A stretch of DNA of 28,996 nt, taken from positions 1 to 28,996 of the forward strand of contig CALFEY010000368.1 of NCBI GenBank assembly GCA_937958295.1. Direction: 5' to 3'. This document shows, piece after piece, positions 1-6,345 of this stretch. Made by a program: the position numbers and the translations under genes. The notes under the pieces are model-generated. The model saw only the letters and a program-made list of their open reading frames with translations. It was not told the DNA's origin and ran no database searches. The stretch's first letter is position 1; every line of letters starts with the position of its first letter. Source of the stretch: an uncultured Pseudomonadota bacterium (GTDB lineage: Bacteria > Pseudomonadota > Gammaproteobacteria > Burkholderiales > Casimicrobiaceae).

Positions 1-967
1 ACCCGGCGCCCGCCGACAGGGCGAGGAACACGAGCCCGCACTCGAAGGGCGACAGGCCGCGCGCCTGCTGCAGGTACAACGCCGAGAACACCGCCACGAA
101 GCAGAACACGACGTTGGACAGCGACCCCGCGACCACCACCGCGTCGAACGCGCGGTTGCGGAAGAGGGCGAGCGACACGAGCGGCGCGTGCGCCCGCGCC
201 TCGATCCACACGAACAGCGCGAGCAGCGCCACGCCCGCCGCGAACATCCCGAGCGTGCGCAGCGACGTCCACCCCCACGCTTCGCCGCGGTCGAAGGTGA
301 GGCTGATGCACACGAGCCCGGCGGTGACGGTGAGCATGCCGGGGATGTCGAGATGGCGATCGGCCGTCTCGTCGCGCGTCTCCTGCACGTAGCGCAGGAA
401 GAGAAAGATCGCCACGAGGCAGAACGGCACGTTGATGAAGAACACGCCACGCCAGTCCAGATACTCCGAGAACGTGCCGCCCACGAACGGCCCGAGCGCC
501 GTGCCGATGGCAGCGAAGCCCAGCACCACGCCGATCGCGCGGGCCTGCCGCGCCCCCGCGAAGGTGCTCGACACCACCGCCACCGAGACGGGGAAGATGA
601 GCGCTGCGCCCACGCCGTGCAGCACGCGCGCCGCAATGAGGAAGATCTCGTTCGGGGCGAGGCCGCACAGCACCGAGACCACGCCGAAGACCACGAGGCC
701 GGTCACGATGATGCGCCGCCGGCCGTAGATGTCCGCGAGGCGCCCGGCGGTGACCATGAGTGCGCCGATGGCCAGCATGTAGCCGCTGACCACCCACTGC
801 AGGTCGGTGGAGGCCACGTCGAAGTGCCGCGCGATGGCCGGGATCGCGAGGTTGAGCGCGAACCAGTCCATCTGCACGATGAGCATGGAGATCGCGCAGC
901 CGGCGATCACGAACTTCTCGTCGCGGCTGAAAGGCGAGTCGCCGCCCGCGGCGCTCCCGGGGGCCAT
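1..967 (-). CDS. DHA2-type MFS drug/H+ antiporter, partial (3' end outside window)
   Basis: Inner-membrane exporter of the major facilitator superfamily, DHA2 (EmrB/QacA-like) branch; its substrate cannot be read from sequence. The first 322 residues lie in the window and the C-terminal part runs off the left edge. From the ATG at 967 the reading shows a short polar N-terminus, a first helix with the signature MLIVQMDWFALNLAIPAI, the LQWVVSGYMLA stretch typical of the family, motif A (GRLADIYGRRR) between helices 2 and 3, and motif C (GPFVGGTFSEYLDWRG) in helix 5 followed by FFINVP. Motif C marks proton-coupled exporters. The start lies 8 bases after the stop of the FAH-family gene on the same strand, so the two are probably co-transcribed. 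It could export a catabolic intermediate or a toxic aromatic; that is inference from position. Confidence 0.9.
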   Translation of the reverse strand, partial: MAPGSAAGGDSPFSRDEKFVIAGCAISMLIVQMDWFALNLAIPAIARHFDVASTDLQWVVSGYMLAIGALMVTAGRLADIYGRRRIIVTGLVVFGVVSVLCGLAPNEIFLIAARVLHGVGAALIFPVSVAVVSSTFAGARQARAIGVVLGFAAIGTALGPFVGGTFSEYLDWRGVFFINVPFCLVAIFLFLRYVQETRDETADRHLDIPGMLTVTAGLVCISLTFDRGEAWGWTSLRTLGMFAAGVALLALFVWIEARAHAPLVSLALFRNRAFDAVVVAGSLSNVVFCFVAVFSALYLQQARGLSPFECGLVFLALSAGAG

Positions 968-975
968 GGCGCGGC

Positions 976-2157
976 CTACGCCAGCACGCCGCGGCGGCCG
1001 AGGCTCGTCATGAGCGCCGTGCTCCCGTAGGTCCACGGCGCGATCCTGTCGGACGTGTTCACGCGATTGACCAGGGAGCCGAGCCTGGGTGTTTTCACCG
1101 TGACGATATCGCCAACCACGTGCGTGAAGCCCTGCCCCGGTCCGTGGCGGTCCTTGGTGGGCGCGAACATCGTGCCGAGGAAGAGCACGAAGCCGTCGGG
1201 ATACTGGTGGTTGGCGTTGATCGCCTGGCTCACGAGGTCGAGCGGGTCGCGGCTGATCATGGAGATGGCCGACGAGCCGTCGAGCACGAAGCCCTCCGGG
1301 CCTTCGACGCGCATGTCGAGGTCGCAGCGGCGGACGTCGTCGATGGTGAAGGCGGCGTCGAAAAGGCGGATGAAGGGGCCGATCGCGCACGACGCGTTGT
1401 TGTCCTTGGCCTTGCCGAGGAGCAGCGCGCTGCGTCCCTCGAAGTCGCGCAGATTCACGTCGTTGCCCAGCGTGGCGCCGACCGTCTTGCCGTGCGCGCC
1501 CACCACGAGCACGATCTCGGGCTCCGGATTGTTCCACTCCGACTTGGGATGAATGCCGATGTCGCTGCCCGTGCCCACCGCGGACATCGGCTGCGACTTG
1601 GTGAAAATCTCGGCGTCGGGCCCGATGCCGACCTCGAGGTACTGCGACCAGGCCTTCTGCTCGATCAGCGCGTCCTTGAGCCGCGCGGCCTCGGCCGACC
1701 CCGGCTTGACGCTCGACAGGTTGTCGCCGATCACGGCCACGATCGCGCGCCGCACGCTCTCCGCCTTGGCGGGATCGCCGCGCGCCTGCTCCTCGATCAC
1801 CCGCTCGAGCATGCTCGCCACAAAGGTGACGCCGGCGGCCTTGACCGCCTGCAAGTCGTTAGGCGCGAGGAGCCACGGCAACGCGGCGCGGCGCTGCTCC
1901 TGGGCGCTGTTGGCGAGAATATCGCCGAGCTTGCCGAGCGACGGCAGCGCTCCGGCCGCGCGCAGTGCCGCCGCGGGATCGGGCAGGTTCATGAGCGCCG
2001 CCGAGGTGGGCGCCACGCGCGTGGCATCGACGAGATCGTCACCCTGCACGGCCGCGAGCACCGGACCATCGAGGGCGGGCACCCAGGCCCGCCCCACGAG
2101 AAGGGCGCGATCGCGGTCGGCAGGCAGGGTGGTGGACAGCGAGAGATTCAGCGACAT
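976..2157 (-). CDS. Fumarylacetoacetate hydrolase (FAH) family protein, long (393 aa) form
   Basis: Cytosolic enzyme of the FAH superfamily, whose members hydrolyse C-C bonds in, or dehydrate, 2-keto acids using Mg2+. The catalytic half shows the metal-binding pattern PEPEIVLVV (Glu at about 212 and 214) followed by GNDVNLRD (Asp about 233). At 393 residues it is longer than the common 220-280 residue FAH hydrolases and resembles the XylX-like 2-keto-3-deoxy-sugar-acid dehydratase group; that assignment is from memory of family lengths and is tentative. I chose the ATG at 2157 (MSLNLSLST) because the 62 residues upstream in frame are arginine-rich, low-complexity and overlap the divergent gene's leader. 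It lies 8 bases upstream of the MFS gene, probably in one transcript, and is divergent from the hydratase operon across 122 bases. A partner role in one keto-acid pathway is inferred. Confidence 0.82.
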   Translation of the reverse strand: MSLNLSLSTTLPADRDRALLVGRAWVPALDGPVLAAVQGDDLVDATRVAPTSAALMNLPDPAAALRAAGALPSLGKLGDILANSAQEQRRAALPWLLAPNDLQAVKAAGVTFVASMLERVIEEQARGDPAKAESVRRAIVAVIGDNLSSVKPGSAEAARLKDALIEQKAWSQYLEVGIGPDAEIFTKSQPMSAVGTGSDIGIHPKSEWNNPEPEIVLVVGAHGKTVGATLGNDVNLRDFEGRSALLLGKAKDNNASCAIGPFIRLFDAAFTIDDVRRCDLDMRVEGPEGFVLDGSSAISMISRDPLDLVSQAINANHQYPDGFVLFLGTMFAPTKDRHGPGQGFTHVVGDIVTVKTPRLGSLVNRVNTSDRIAPWTYGSTALMTSLGRRGVLA

Positions 2158-2279
2158 GGGGACGGGGGCGCTCGAGGGGTCAACGCGTTCGATGCGATCG
2201 GGAAGGCGAAGGATAACCGAGCCCTGCGGCGGCGGGCTATGCCAGAATAGGCGCGCCCTTCCTCCCACGATCACGAGCG

Positions 2280-3056
2280 ATGAACCGCAGCGAACACGAC
2301 GCCGCCGCGCGTCTGCTTTTTGCAGCGCGACAAAATCTGTCACCCGGCCCGCGCCTTCCTGTCGAGCTGCGTCCTGGCGACATCAACGATGCGCTCGCCA
2401 TCCAGGCCCGCACGGTGGCGCTCGTGGGCCAGCCGATCGGCGGCTACAAGTGCTCGGCGCCCACCGAGGCGCGTCCCGTGTCGTATGCGCCGATCTTCGC
2501 GCCCTCCATCCTTGCGGCGTCGCCCTACCCCGTGCCCGGCGTCATCGGGCAGGCGCGCATCGAGCCCGAGATCGCCTTCGTGATGGGGCACGACCTGCCG
2601 CCGCGCGCGGACGCGTACAGCGACGACGAGGTGCGGGCGGCCGTGAAGGAAGCCCGCTTCGCCCTGGAGATCATCGGCACCCGCTACGCCGAGCCATCCA
2701 CCGTCACGTTCCCCGAGCTCCTGGCCGACAACGTGGCCAACCTCGGCCTGTTCGTGGGGCCGCCGCTGCCCGATCCGTGGACGAAGCAGCTCGACGCCTT
2801 CCCGGTCACGGTGCGCACGAGCGACGCCGTGCTGTTCACGCGCGACGGCAAGCACCCCGACGGGCATCCCTTGCGCGCGCTCGCCTTCCTCGCCAACCAC
2901 CTTGCAAGCCGCGGCGAGACGCTCGCGGCCGGCATGGTCGTGACCACGGGATCGTACTGCGGCATCCTCGACGTGCCGCTGGCCGTGTCGCTCACGTTCA
3001 CCTACGGCGACTTGGGCTTGCTCGCCGTGACGCTCACCCAAGGGGCGGCACGATGA
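2280..3056 (+). CDS. 2-keto-4-pentenoate hydratase-like enzyme (MhpD family)
   Basis: Predicted cytosolic hydratase that adds water to 2-hydroxy-2,4-dienoates (2-keto-4-pentenoate or a related decarboxylation product), as in the lower part of meta-cleavage pathways. The 258-residue length is normal for MhpD/HpaH/DmpE proteins. Visible family features are GGYKCSA (Lys about 57, the conserved G-K motif), EPEIAFVMG (metal-ligand Glu 95 and 97) and FALEIIGTRY (third acidic residue). It heads a four-gene plus-strand operon. Its last bases overlap the next start by 4 (ATGA), which suggests translational coupling. A weak -10-like CAGAAT lies about 35 bases upstream; I would not call a promoter on it alone. 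No ring-cleavage dioxygenase is in view, so the true substrate is unknown. Confidence 0.85.
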   Translation: MNRSEHDAAARLLFAARQNLSPGPRLPVELRPGDINDALAIQARTVALVGQPIGGYKCSAPTEARPVSYAPIFAPSILAASPYPVPGVIGQARIEPEIAFVMGHDLPPRADAYSDDEVRAAVKEARFALEIIGTRYAEPSTVTFPELLADNVANLGLFVGPPLPDPWTKQLDAFPVTVRTSDAVLFTRDGKHPDGHPLRALAFLANHLASRGETLAAGMVVTTGSYCGILDVPLAVSLTFTYGDLGLLAVTLTQGAAR

Positions 3057-3739
3057 GCCTCGCCGGCATGGGCATCGTCGCGATCTGGCACGATCTCGCG
3101 CTGGAGGCCCGCGACGACTTCCACGAGTGGCACAACCGGGAGCACATGCCCGAGCGCGTGGGCATCCCCGGCTTCCGCCGCGGCCGCCGCTACGTCGCCA
3201 TCTCGGGCGCGCCCGAGTACTTCAACCTGTACGAAGCGGACAGCGCCGAGGTGCTCGCGGGCCAGGACTACCTCAATCGCCTCAACGCCCCCACGCCGTG
3301 GACCCAGCGCGTGGTGCCGGCCTTCCGCAACGTGGCCCGCTCCATTTGCCGCGTGGCCTACACGCAGGGCGTGGGCAGTGGCGGCGTGCTGCTCACGCTG
3401 CGCTTCGCAATCGAGCCGGCCCGCCGCGACGCTCTCGTGGACGCCCTCCGGCGCAGCGTGCTGCCGCCCCTCGTCTACCGCAAAGGGGTGGCGGGCTTGC
3501 ATCTCGCGCTGGCCGACGAAGCCGCCAGCAACCTGCAGACCACGGAGCGCAAGGCGCGGGCCGGCGCCACCGCCGTGCCGTCCTGCGTTGCGCTGGTGGA
3601 AGGCAACGCAGTGCCTGACGTCGAAGGGGCTGCCGCGCCGCTCGTGGAGGCGCTGCGCGCGCACGGCGGCGAGGGTCTCGACCAGGCGGTCTACCGCCTC
3701 GAGTTCACCCGCCTCAAGACCCCTTGGGCGGCGGGTTAG
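3053..3739 (+). CDS. DUF4286-like family protein
   Basis: A 228-residue protein without a signal peptide or membrane helix. The N-terminal third has the conserved pattern EWHNREHMPERVGIPGF, then RGRRYVA, EYFNLYEADS and LNAPTPWTQRVVPAFRN, which I recognise as a DUF4286-type (EthD-like, dimeric alpha-beta barrel) protein. These often accompany catabolic enzymes, and the biochemical role is not established. The ATG overlaps the stop of the hydratase by 4 bases, and the next gene starts 16 bases after this stop. Context therefore places it in the same keto-acid pathway, either as an accessory isomerase or decarboxylase-like enzyme or as a binding protein; the sequence cannot decide. The C-terminal half looks like a degenerate second barrel repeat. 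Confidence 0.75.
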   Translation: MSLAGMGIVAIWHDLALEARDDFHEWHNREHMPERVGIPGFRRGRRYVAISGAPEYFNLYEADSAEVLAGQDYLNRLNAPTPWTQRVVPAFRNVARSICRVAYTQGVGSGGVLLTLRFAIEPARRDALVDALRRSVLPPLVYRKGVAGLHLALADEAASNLQTTERKARAGATAVPSCVALVEGNAVPDVEGAAAPLVEALRAHGGEGLDQAVYRLEFTRLKTPWAAG

Positions 3740-3755
3740 CCGCTGCCGGAGCGCC

Positions 3756-4172
3756 ATGTCCCTCGTCCCGCCCATCGAATACGACGCCGCCTCCCCCGAG
3801 GTGCGCGCGGTCTACGACGACATCATGGCCACGCGCAAGGTCAAGGCCGTGAACAATTTCTGGAAGGTGCTCGCGCACGACCCGGCCAACCTGGCGCAAG
3901 TGTGGTCCGAGGTGAAATCCGTGATGGGCAACGGCGCCCTCGACCCATTGGTGAAGGAGCTCATCTACGTCGCCGTGTCAGTCACCAACAATTGCGAGTA
4001 CTGCGTGCATTCCCACACGACCGCCGCGCGCGCCAAGGGCATGACGCCCGCCATGTTCCACGAGTTGCTCGCCGTGGTGGCGCTCGCCAACAAGACCAAT
4101 CGCTTCGCCAACGGCTACCGCATCGACGTGGATGCCGGCTTTCGCGACCCGCTCGCCCCCGCCTCGCCCTGA
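3756..4172 (+). CDS. Carboxymuconolactone decarboxylase / AhpD-family protein
   Basis: A 138-residue all-helical protein of the CMD/AhpD superfamily, either a peroxidase-type thiol protein or a decarboxylase-like fold. The sequence carries the full AhpD pattern E-x11-C-x2-C-x3-H: Glu 68, Cys 80, Cys 83 and His 87 in the stretch NNCEYCVHSH. The redox-active CXXC indicates thiol/peroxidase chemistry rather than the classical carboxymuconolactone decarboxylase, which lacks the cysteine pair. It starts 16 bases after the DUF4286-like gene, and its TGA overlaps the next ATG by one base. Within the operon it may protect against or process a reactive intermediate; that is inference. Recognition of the fold is firm, the substrate is not. 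Confidence 0.88.
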   Translation: MSLVPPIEYDAASPEVRAVYDDIMATRKVKAVNNFWKVLAHDPANLAQVWSEVKSVMGNGALDPLVKELIYVAVSVTNNCEYCVHSHTTAARAKGMTPAMFHELLAVVALANKTNRFANGYRIDVDAGFRDPLAPASP

Positions 4173-5155
4173 TGGCCGCCAACGACGCCTCGCGCCGCAT
4201 CCACGCGGACACGGCGCTCTACCCCGAGATCGAGCCCTATGCCACAGGCACGCTCTTGCTCGATGCCCCGCACCGGATGTACTGGGAAGCCTGCGGCAAG
4301 CGCGGAGGCGTGCCGCTCGTTTTCCTGCATGGCGGACCGGGTGGCGGCATCCTGGCGCACCACCGGCGCTTCTACGACCCGGGCTTCTTCGACATCACGC
4401 TCTACGACCAGCGCGGCTGCGGGCGCTCCACGCCCACCGCCTGGCTCGCCGACAACACCACGGCACACCTCGTGGCCGACCTCGAGCGGCTGCGCGTCGA
4501 GCGGGGCGTGGACAAGTGGTTGCTCTTCGGCGGCTCGTGGGGGTCCACGCTCGCCCTGGCCTACGCGCAGGCGCACCCGGAGCGCGTGCTGGGCCTCGTG
4601 CTGCGCGGCATCTTCCTGGGCGAACAGCGCGAGATCGAGTGGTTCATGCAAAGCATGGGCACGTTCTTTCCCGAAGCGCACCGGGCCTTCGTGCAATTCC
4701 TGCCCGCGGCCGAGCGCAGCGACCTCCTGGCCTCGTACTACCGCCGGCTCACCAATCCCGACCCAGCCATCCACCGCCCGGCAGCGCACGCCTGGGACCG
4801 CTACGAGACGGCCTGCTCCACCCTCATGCCGCAGCCTGAGAGCACGGCCAAGTTCGACGACGACGACGCGGCGCTCGCCATCGCGCGCATCGAGGCGCAC
4901 TACTTCGTGCACCGCGCGTTCCTGCGCGATGGCGAGCTCCTTGATGGCGTCGCGCGCGTCCGGCACCTGCCCTGCACGATCGTACAAGGGCGCTACGACG
5001 TGGTCTGCCCGCCCGTGACCGCCGATGCCCTCGCGCGGGCGTGGCCCGAGGCGGAGTACATCGTTGTCCCCGACGCCGGGCACTCCGTGCGCGAGCCCGG
5101 CATCACCCGCGAGCTCGTGCGCGCGGTGCAGCGGATGCAGGCGCGGCTGGGCTGA
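4172..5155 (+). CDS. pip: Proline iminopeptidase (prolyl aminopeptidase), alpha/beta hydrolase S33 family
   Basis: Cytosolic serine peptidase releasing N-terminal proline. The 327-residue length is close to bacterial Pip enzymes (about 310-325). The oxyanion motif HGGPGGG is at 53-59, the nucleophile elbow GGSWGS places Ser at 122, the acid is Asp 276 (GRYDVVCP) and the base His 304 (DAGHS). YDQRGCGRS after the second strand is typical of the family, as is the helical cap rich in WF and Glu. The start overlaps the previous stop by one base (TGATG). It is last in the operon and followed by a ten-C run and a GC palindrome. A peptidase is an odd partner for a keto-acid hydratase. It could instead be an esterase-like alpha/beta hydrolase working in the pathway, but the motif set is strongly Pip-like. 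Confidence 0.88.
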   Translation: MAANDASRRIHADTALYPEIEPYATGTLLLDAPHRMYWEACGKRGGVPLVFLHGGPGGGILAHHRRFYDPGFFDITLYDQRGCGRSTPTAWLADNTTAHLVADLERLRVERGVDKWLLFGGSWGSTLALAYAQAHPERVLGLVLRGIFLGEQREIEWFMQSMGTFFPEAHRAFVQFLPAAERSDLLASYYRRLTNPDPAIHRPAAHAWDRYETACSTLMPQPESTAKFDDDDAALAIARIEAHYFVHRAFLRDGELLDGVARVRHLPCTIVQGRYDVVCPPVTADALARAWPEAEYIVVPDAGHSVREPGITRELVRAVQRMQARLG

Positions 5156-5158
5156 CCG

Positions 5159-5188
5159 CCCCCCCCCCGAGCGCGCCGCGCGGCGCGC
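5159..5188. repeat. Poly-C run followed by an 18-bp perfect GC palindrome
   Basis: Immediately after the iminopeptidase stop there are ten consecutive C (5159-5168), then GA, then the self-complementary GCGCGCCGCGCGGCGCGC at 5171-5188. As RNA it could form a hairpin with a small loop and might act as a transcript end. There is no T tract, so it is not a standard intrinsic terminator. The C run is also a place where sequencing error is likely. Confidence 0.5.
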
Positions 5189-5257
5189 CAGCACGACTCG
5201 CTTGACCTGCCTGGGGCCTCCTCGCGCACCACGCACGGCGCCTCGCGCCACCCAATT

Positions 5258-5297
5258 AGTTGACGTCGTCAACTTGATGATTGACGATAACAGTTAT
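5258..5297. promoter_or_regulatory. Probable MarR-type operator: inverted repeat 8-1-8 plus a second 5-1-5 repeat
   Basis: AGTTGACG-T-CGTCAACT at 5258-5274 is a perfect inverted repeat around a single T. A second short one, ATAAC-A-GTTAT, lies at 5287-5297, and extra TTGATG and TTGACG half-site-like words lie between them. The island is AT-rich in a GC-rich background, 36-75 bases upstream of the MarR-GNAT start. TTGACG at 5260-5265 could serve as a -35 and GATAAC at 5286-5291 as a poor -10 (20-base spacing). MarR dimers usually bind inverted repeats of about this length over their own promoters, so autoregulation is the natural reading. Confidence 0.65.
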
Positions 5298-5332
5298 GGG
5301 CGGCGCACCGCCCGCGTCCGAAAGGGTCCGCC

Positions 5333-6262
5333 ATGCCTGCCGCCGACACCGCGCGCGTCGCTGCCATCCGCCGCTTCAACCGCTTCTACACCCGTCGCAT
5401 CGGCGCCCTCGAGGAGGGCCTGCACGCCACGCCCTGGTCGCTCGCGCAGGCGCGGCTGCTCTACGAGCTCGCGCAGCGGCCGGGCGTCACGGCCGGGGAG
5501 CTGGCCGCGAGCCTCGACCTCGACACCGGATATCTCAGCCGGATCCTTCAAGGCTTCGTGCGCCAGGGCTACGTCGCGCGCGGGACCTCCGCCGCCGACG
5601 GCCGCCAGCGGCCGCTGACCCTGACTGCCGCCGGGCGGCGCGCCTTCGCCCCCCTCGATCGCCGCGCCCAGGACGACGTCGGCGCCATGCTCGCCGCGCT
5701 GGCGCCGTCGGACCAGGCGCGGCTCGTGGGCGCGATGGGCGCCATCGAGTCGCTCCTGTCCACGCCGGTCGCCGCGCCGCCCCCCGTGGTGCTGCGCACC
5801 CACCGGCCTGGCGACATGGGCTGGGTGGTACAGGCGCACGGCGAGCTCTACTGGCAGGAGTTCGGCTGGGACGAGCGCTTCGAGGCGCTGGTGGCGCACA
5901 TTGCCGGCGAGTTCGTGCAGAAGCTCGATCCCGCACGCGAGCGATGCTGGATCGCCGAGCGCGACGGCGAGCGAATCGGGTCCGTGTTCCTGGTGCGCAA
6001 GAGCGCGACAGTGGCCAAGCTGCGCCTGCTCGTCGTGCATCCCAAGGCGCGCGGCGCCGGCCTGGGGGCCACGCTGGTGGGCGAGTGCGTGCGCTTTGCC
6101 CGAGAGTGCGGCTACCGCCGGATCACCCTGTGGACGCAGCGCAACCTGGTCGCAGCGCGCAAGATCTACAAGGCGCAGGGCTTCGTGCTCATGGACAGCG
6201 AGGAGCACGCGCTGTTCGGGGTGCCGCTCAGCGGTGAGACCTGGCAGCTCGACCTCGTGTAG
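5333..6262 (+). CDS. Fused MarR-type regulator / GNAT N-acetyltransferase
   Basis: A 309-residue bifunctional protein. Residues about 5-145 form a MarR winged helix: ELAASLDLDTGYLSRILQGF is the helix-turn-helix with recognition helix, and GRQRPLTLTAAGRRA is the wing and following helix. Residues about 153-309 are a GNAT domain with the acetyl-CoA loop KARGAGLGATLV (238-249) and the usual NLVAARKIYKAQGF C-terminal segment. Such MarR-GNAT fusions are known in many proteobacteria. The acetyl acceptor is generally unknown, and the transferase may act on a small molecule or protein sensed by the regulator. The ATG at 5333 fits the domain start. A strong inverted repeat upstream suggests self-repression. 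No neighbour is clearly its target, though the preceding catabolic operon is a candidate. Confidence 0.9.
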   Translation: MPAADTARVAAIRRFNRFYTRRIGALEEGLHATPWSLAQARLLYELAQRPGVTAGELAASLDLDTGYLSRILQGFVRQGYVARGTSAADGRQRPLTLTAAGRRAFAPLDRRAQDDVGAMLAALAPSDQARLVGAMGAIESLLSTPVAAPPPVVLRTHRPGDMGWVVQAHGELYWQEFGWDERFEALVAHIAGEFVQKLDPARERCWIAERDGERIGSVFLVRKSATVAKLRLLVVHPKARGAGLGATLVGECVRFARECGYRRITLWTQRNLVAARKIYKAQGFVLMDSEEHALFGVPLSGETWQLDLV

Positions 6263-6301
6263 GACGCCCCGCCTCCGCCCGCCGGGAGGTGAGCACGCCG
6301 C

Positions 6302-6307
6302 TATAAT
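6302..6307 (+). promoter_or_regulatory. Consensus -10 box TATAAT upstream of the patatin autotransporter gene
   Basis: A perfect TATAAT lies in the 83-base gap after the MarR-GNAT gene, giving a leader of about 30 bases before the TTG start at 6346. No matching -35 is seen at the right spacing, so this is a probable rather than proven sigma-70 promoter. It suggests the downstream patatin-bioA-dacB run is transcribed separately from the regulator. Confidence 0.5.
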
Positions 6308-6345
6308 CGCTGCGCCTTCACGCTAAGCGTCCGGCGCATCGTCCG

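Noticed and set aside
1120..2250. 376-residue plus-strand open frame opposite the FAH gene
   Set aside because: Composition is His/Arg/Glu-rich, as expected of the complement of a GC-rich gene; the minus-strand FAH motifs are decisive.
5025..5618. 197-residue open frame across the pip/MarR gap
   Set aside because: Ser/Arg/Pro-rich, runs through the poly-C tract and the operator region, and overlaps two well-supported genes in other frames.
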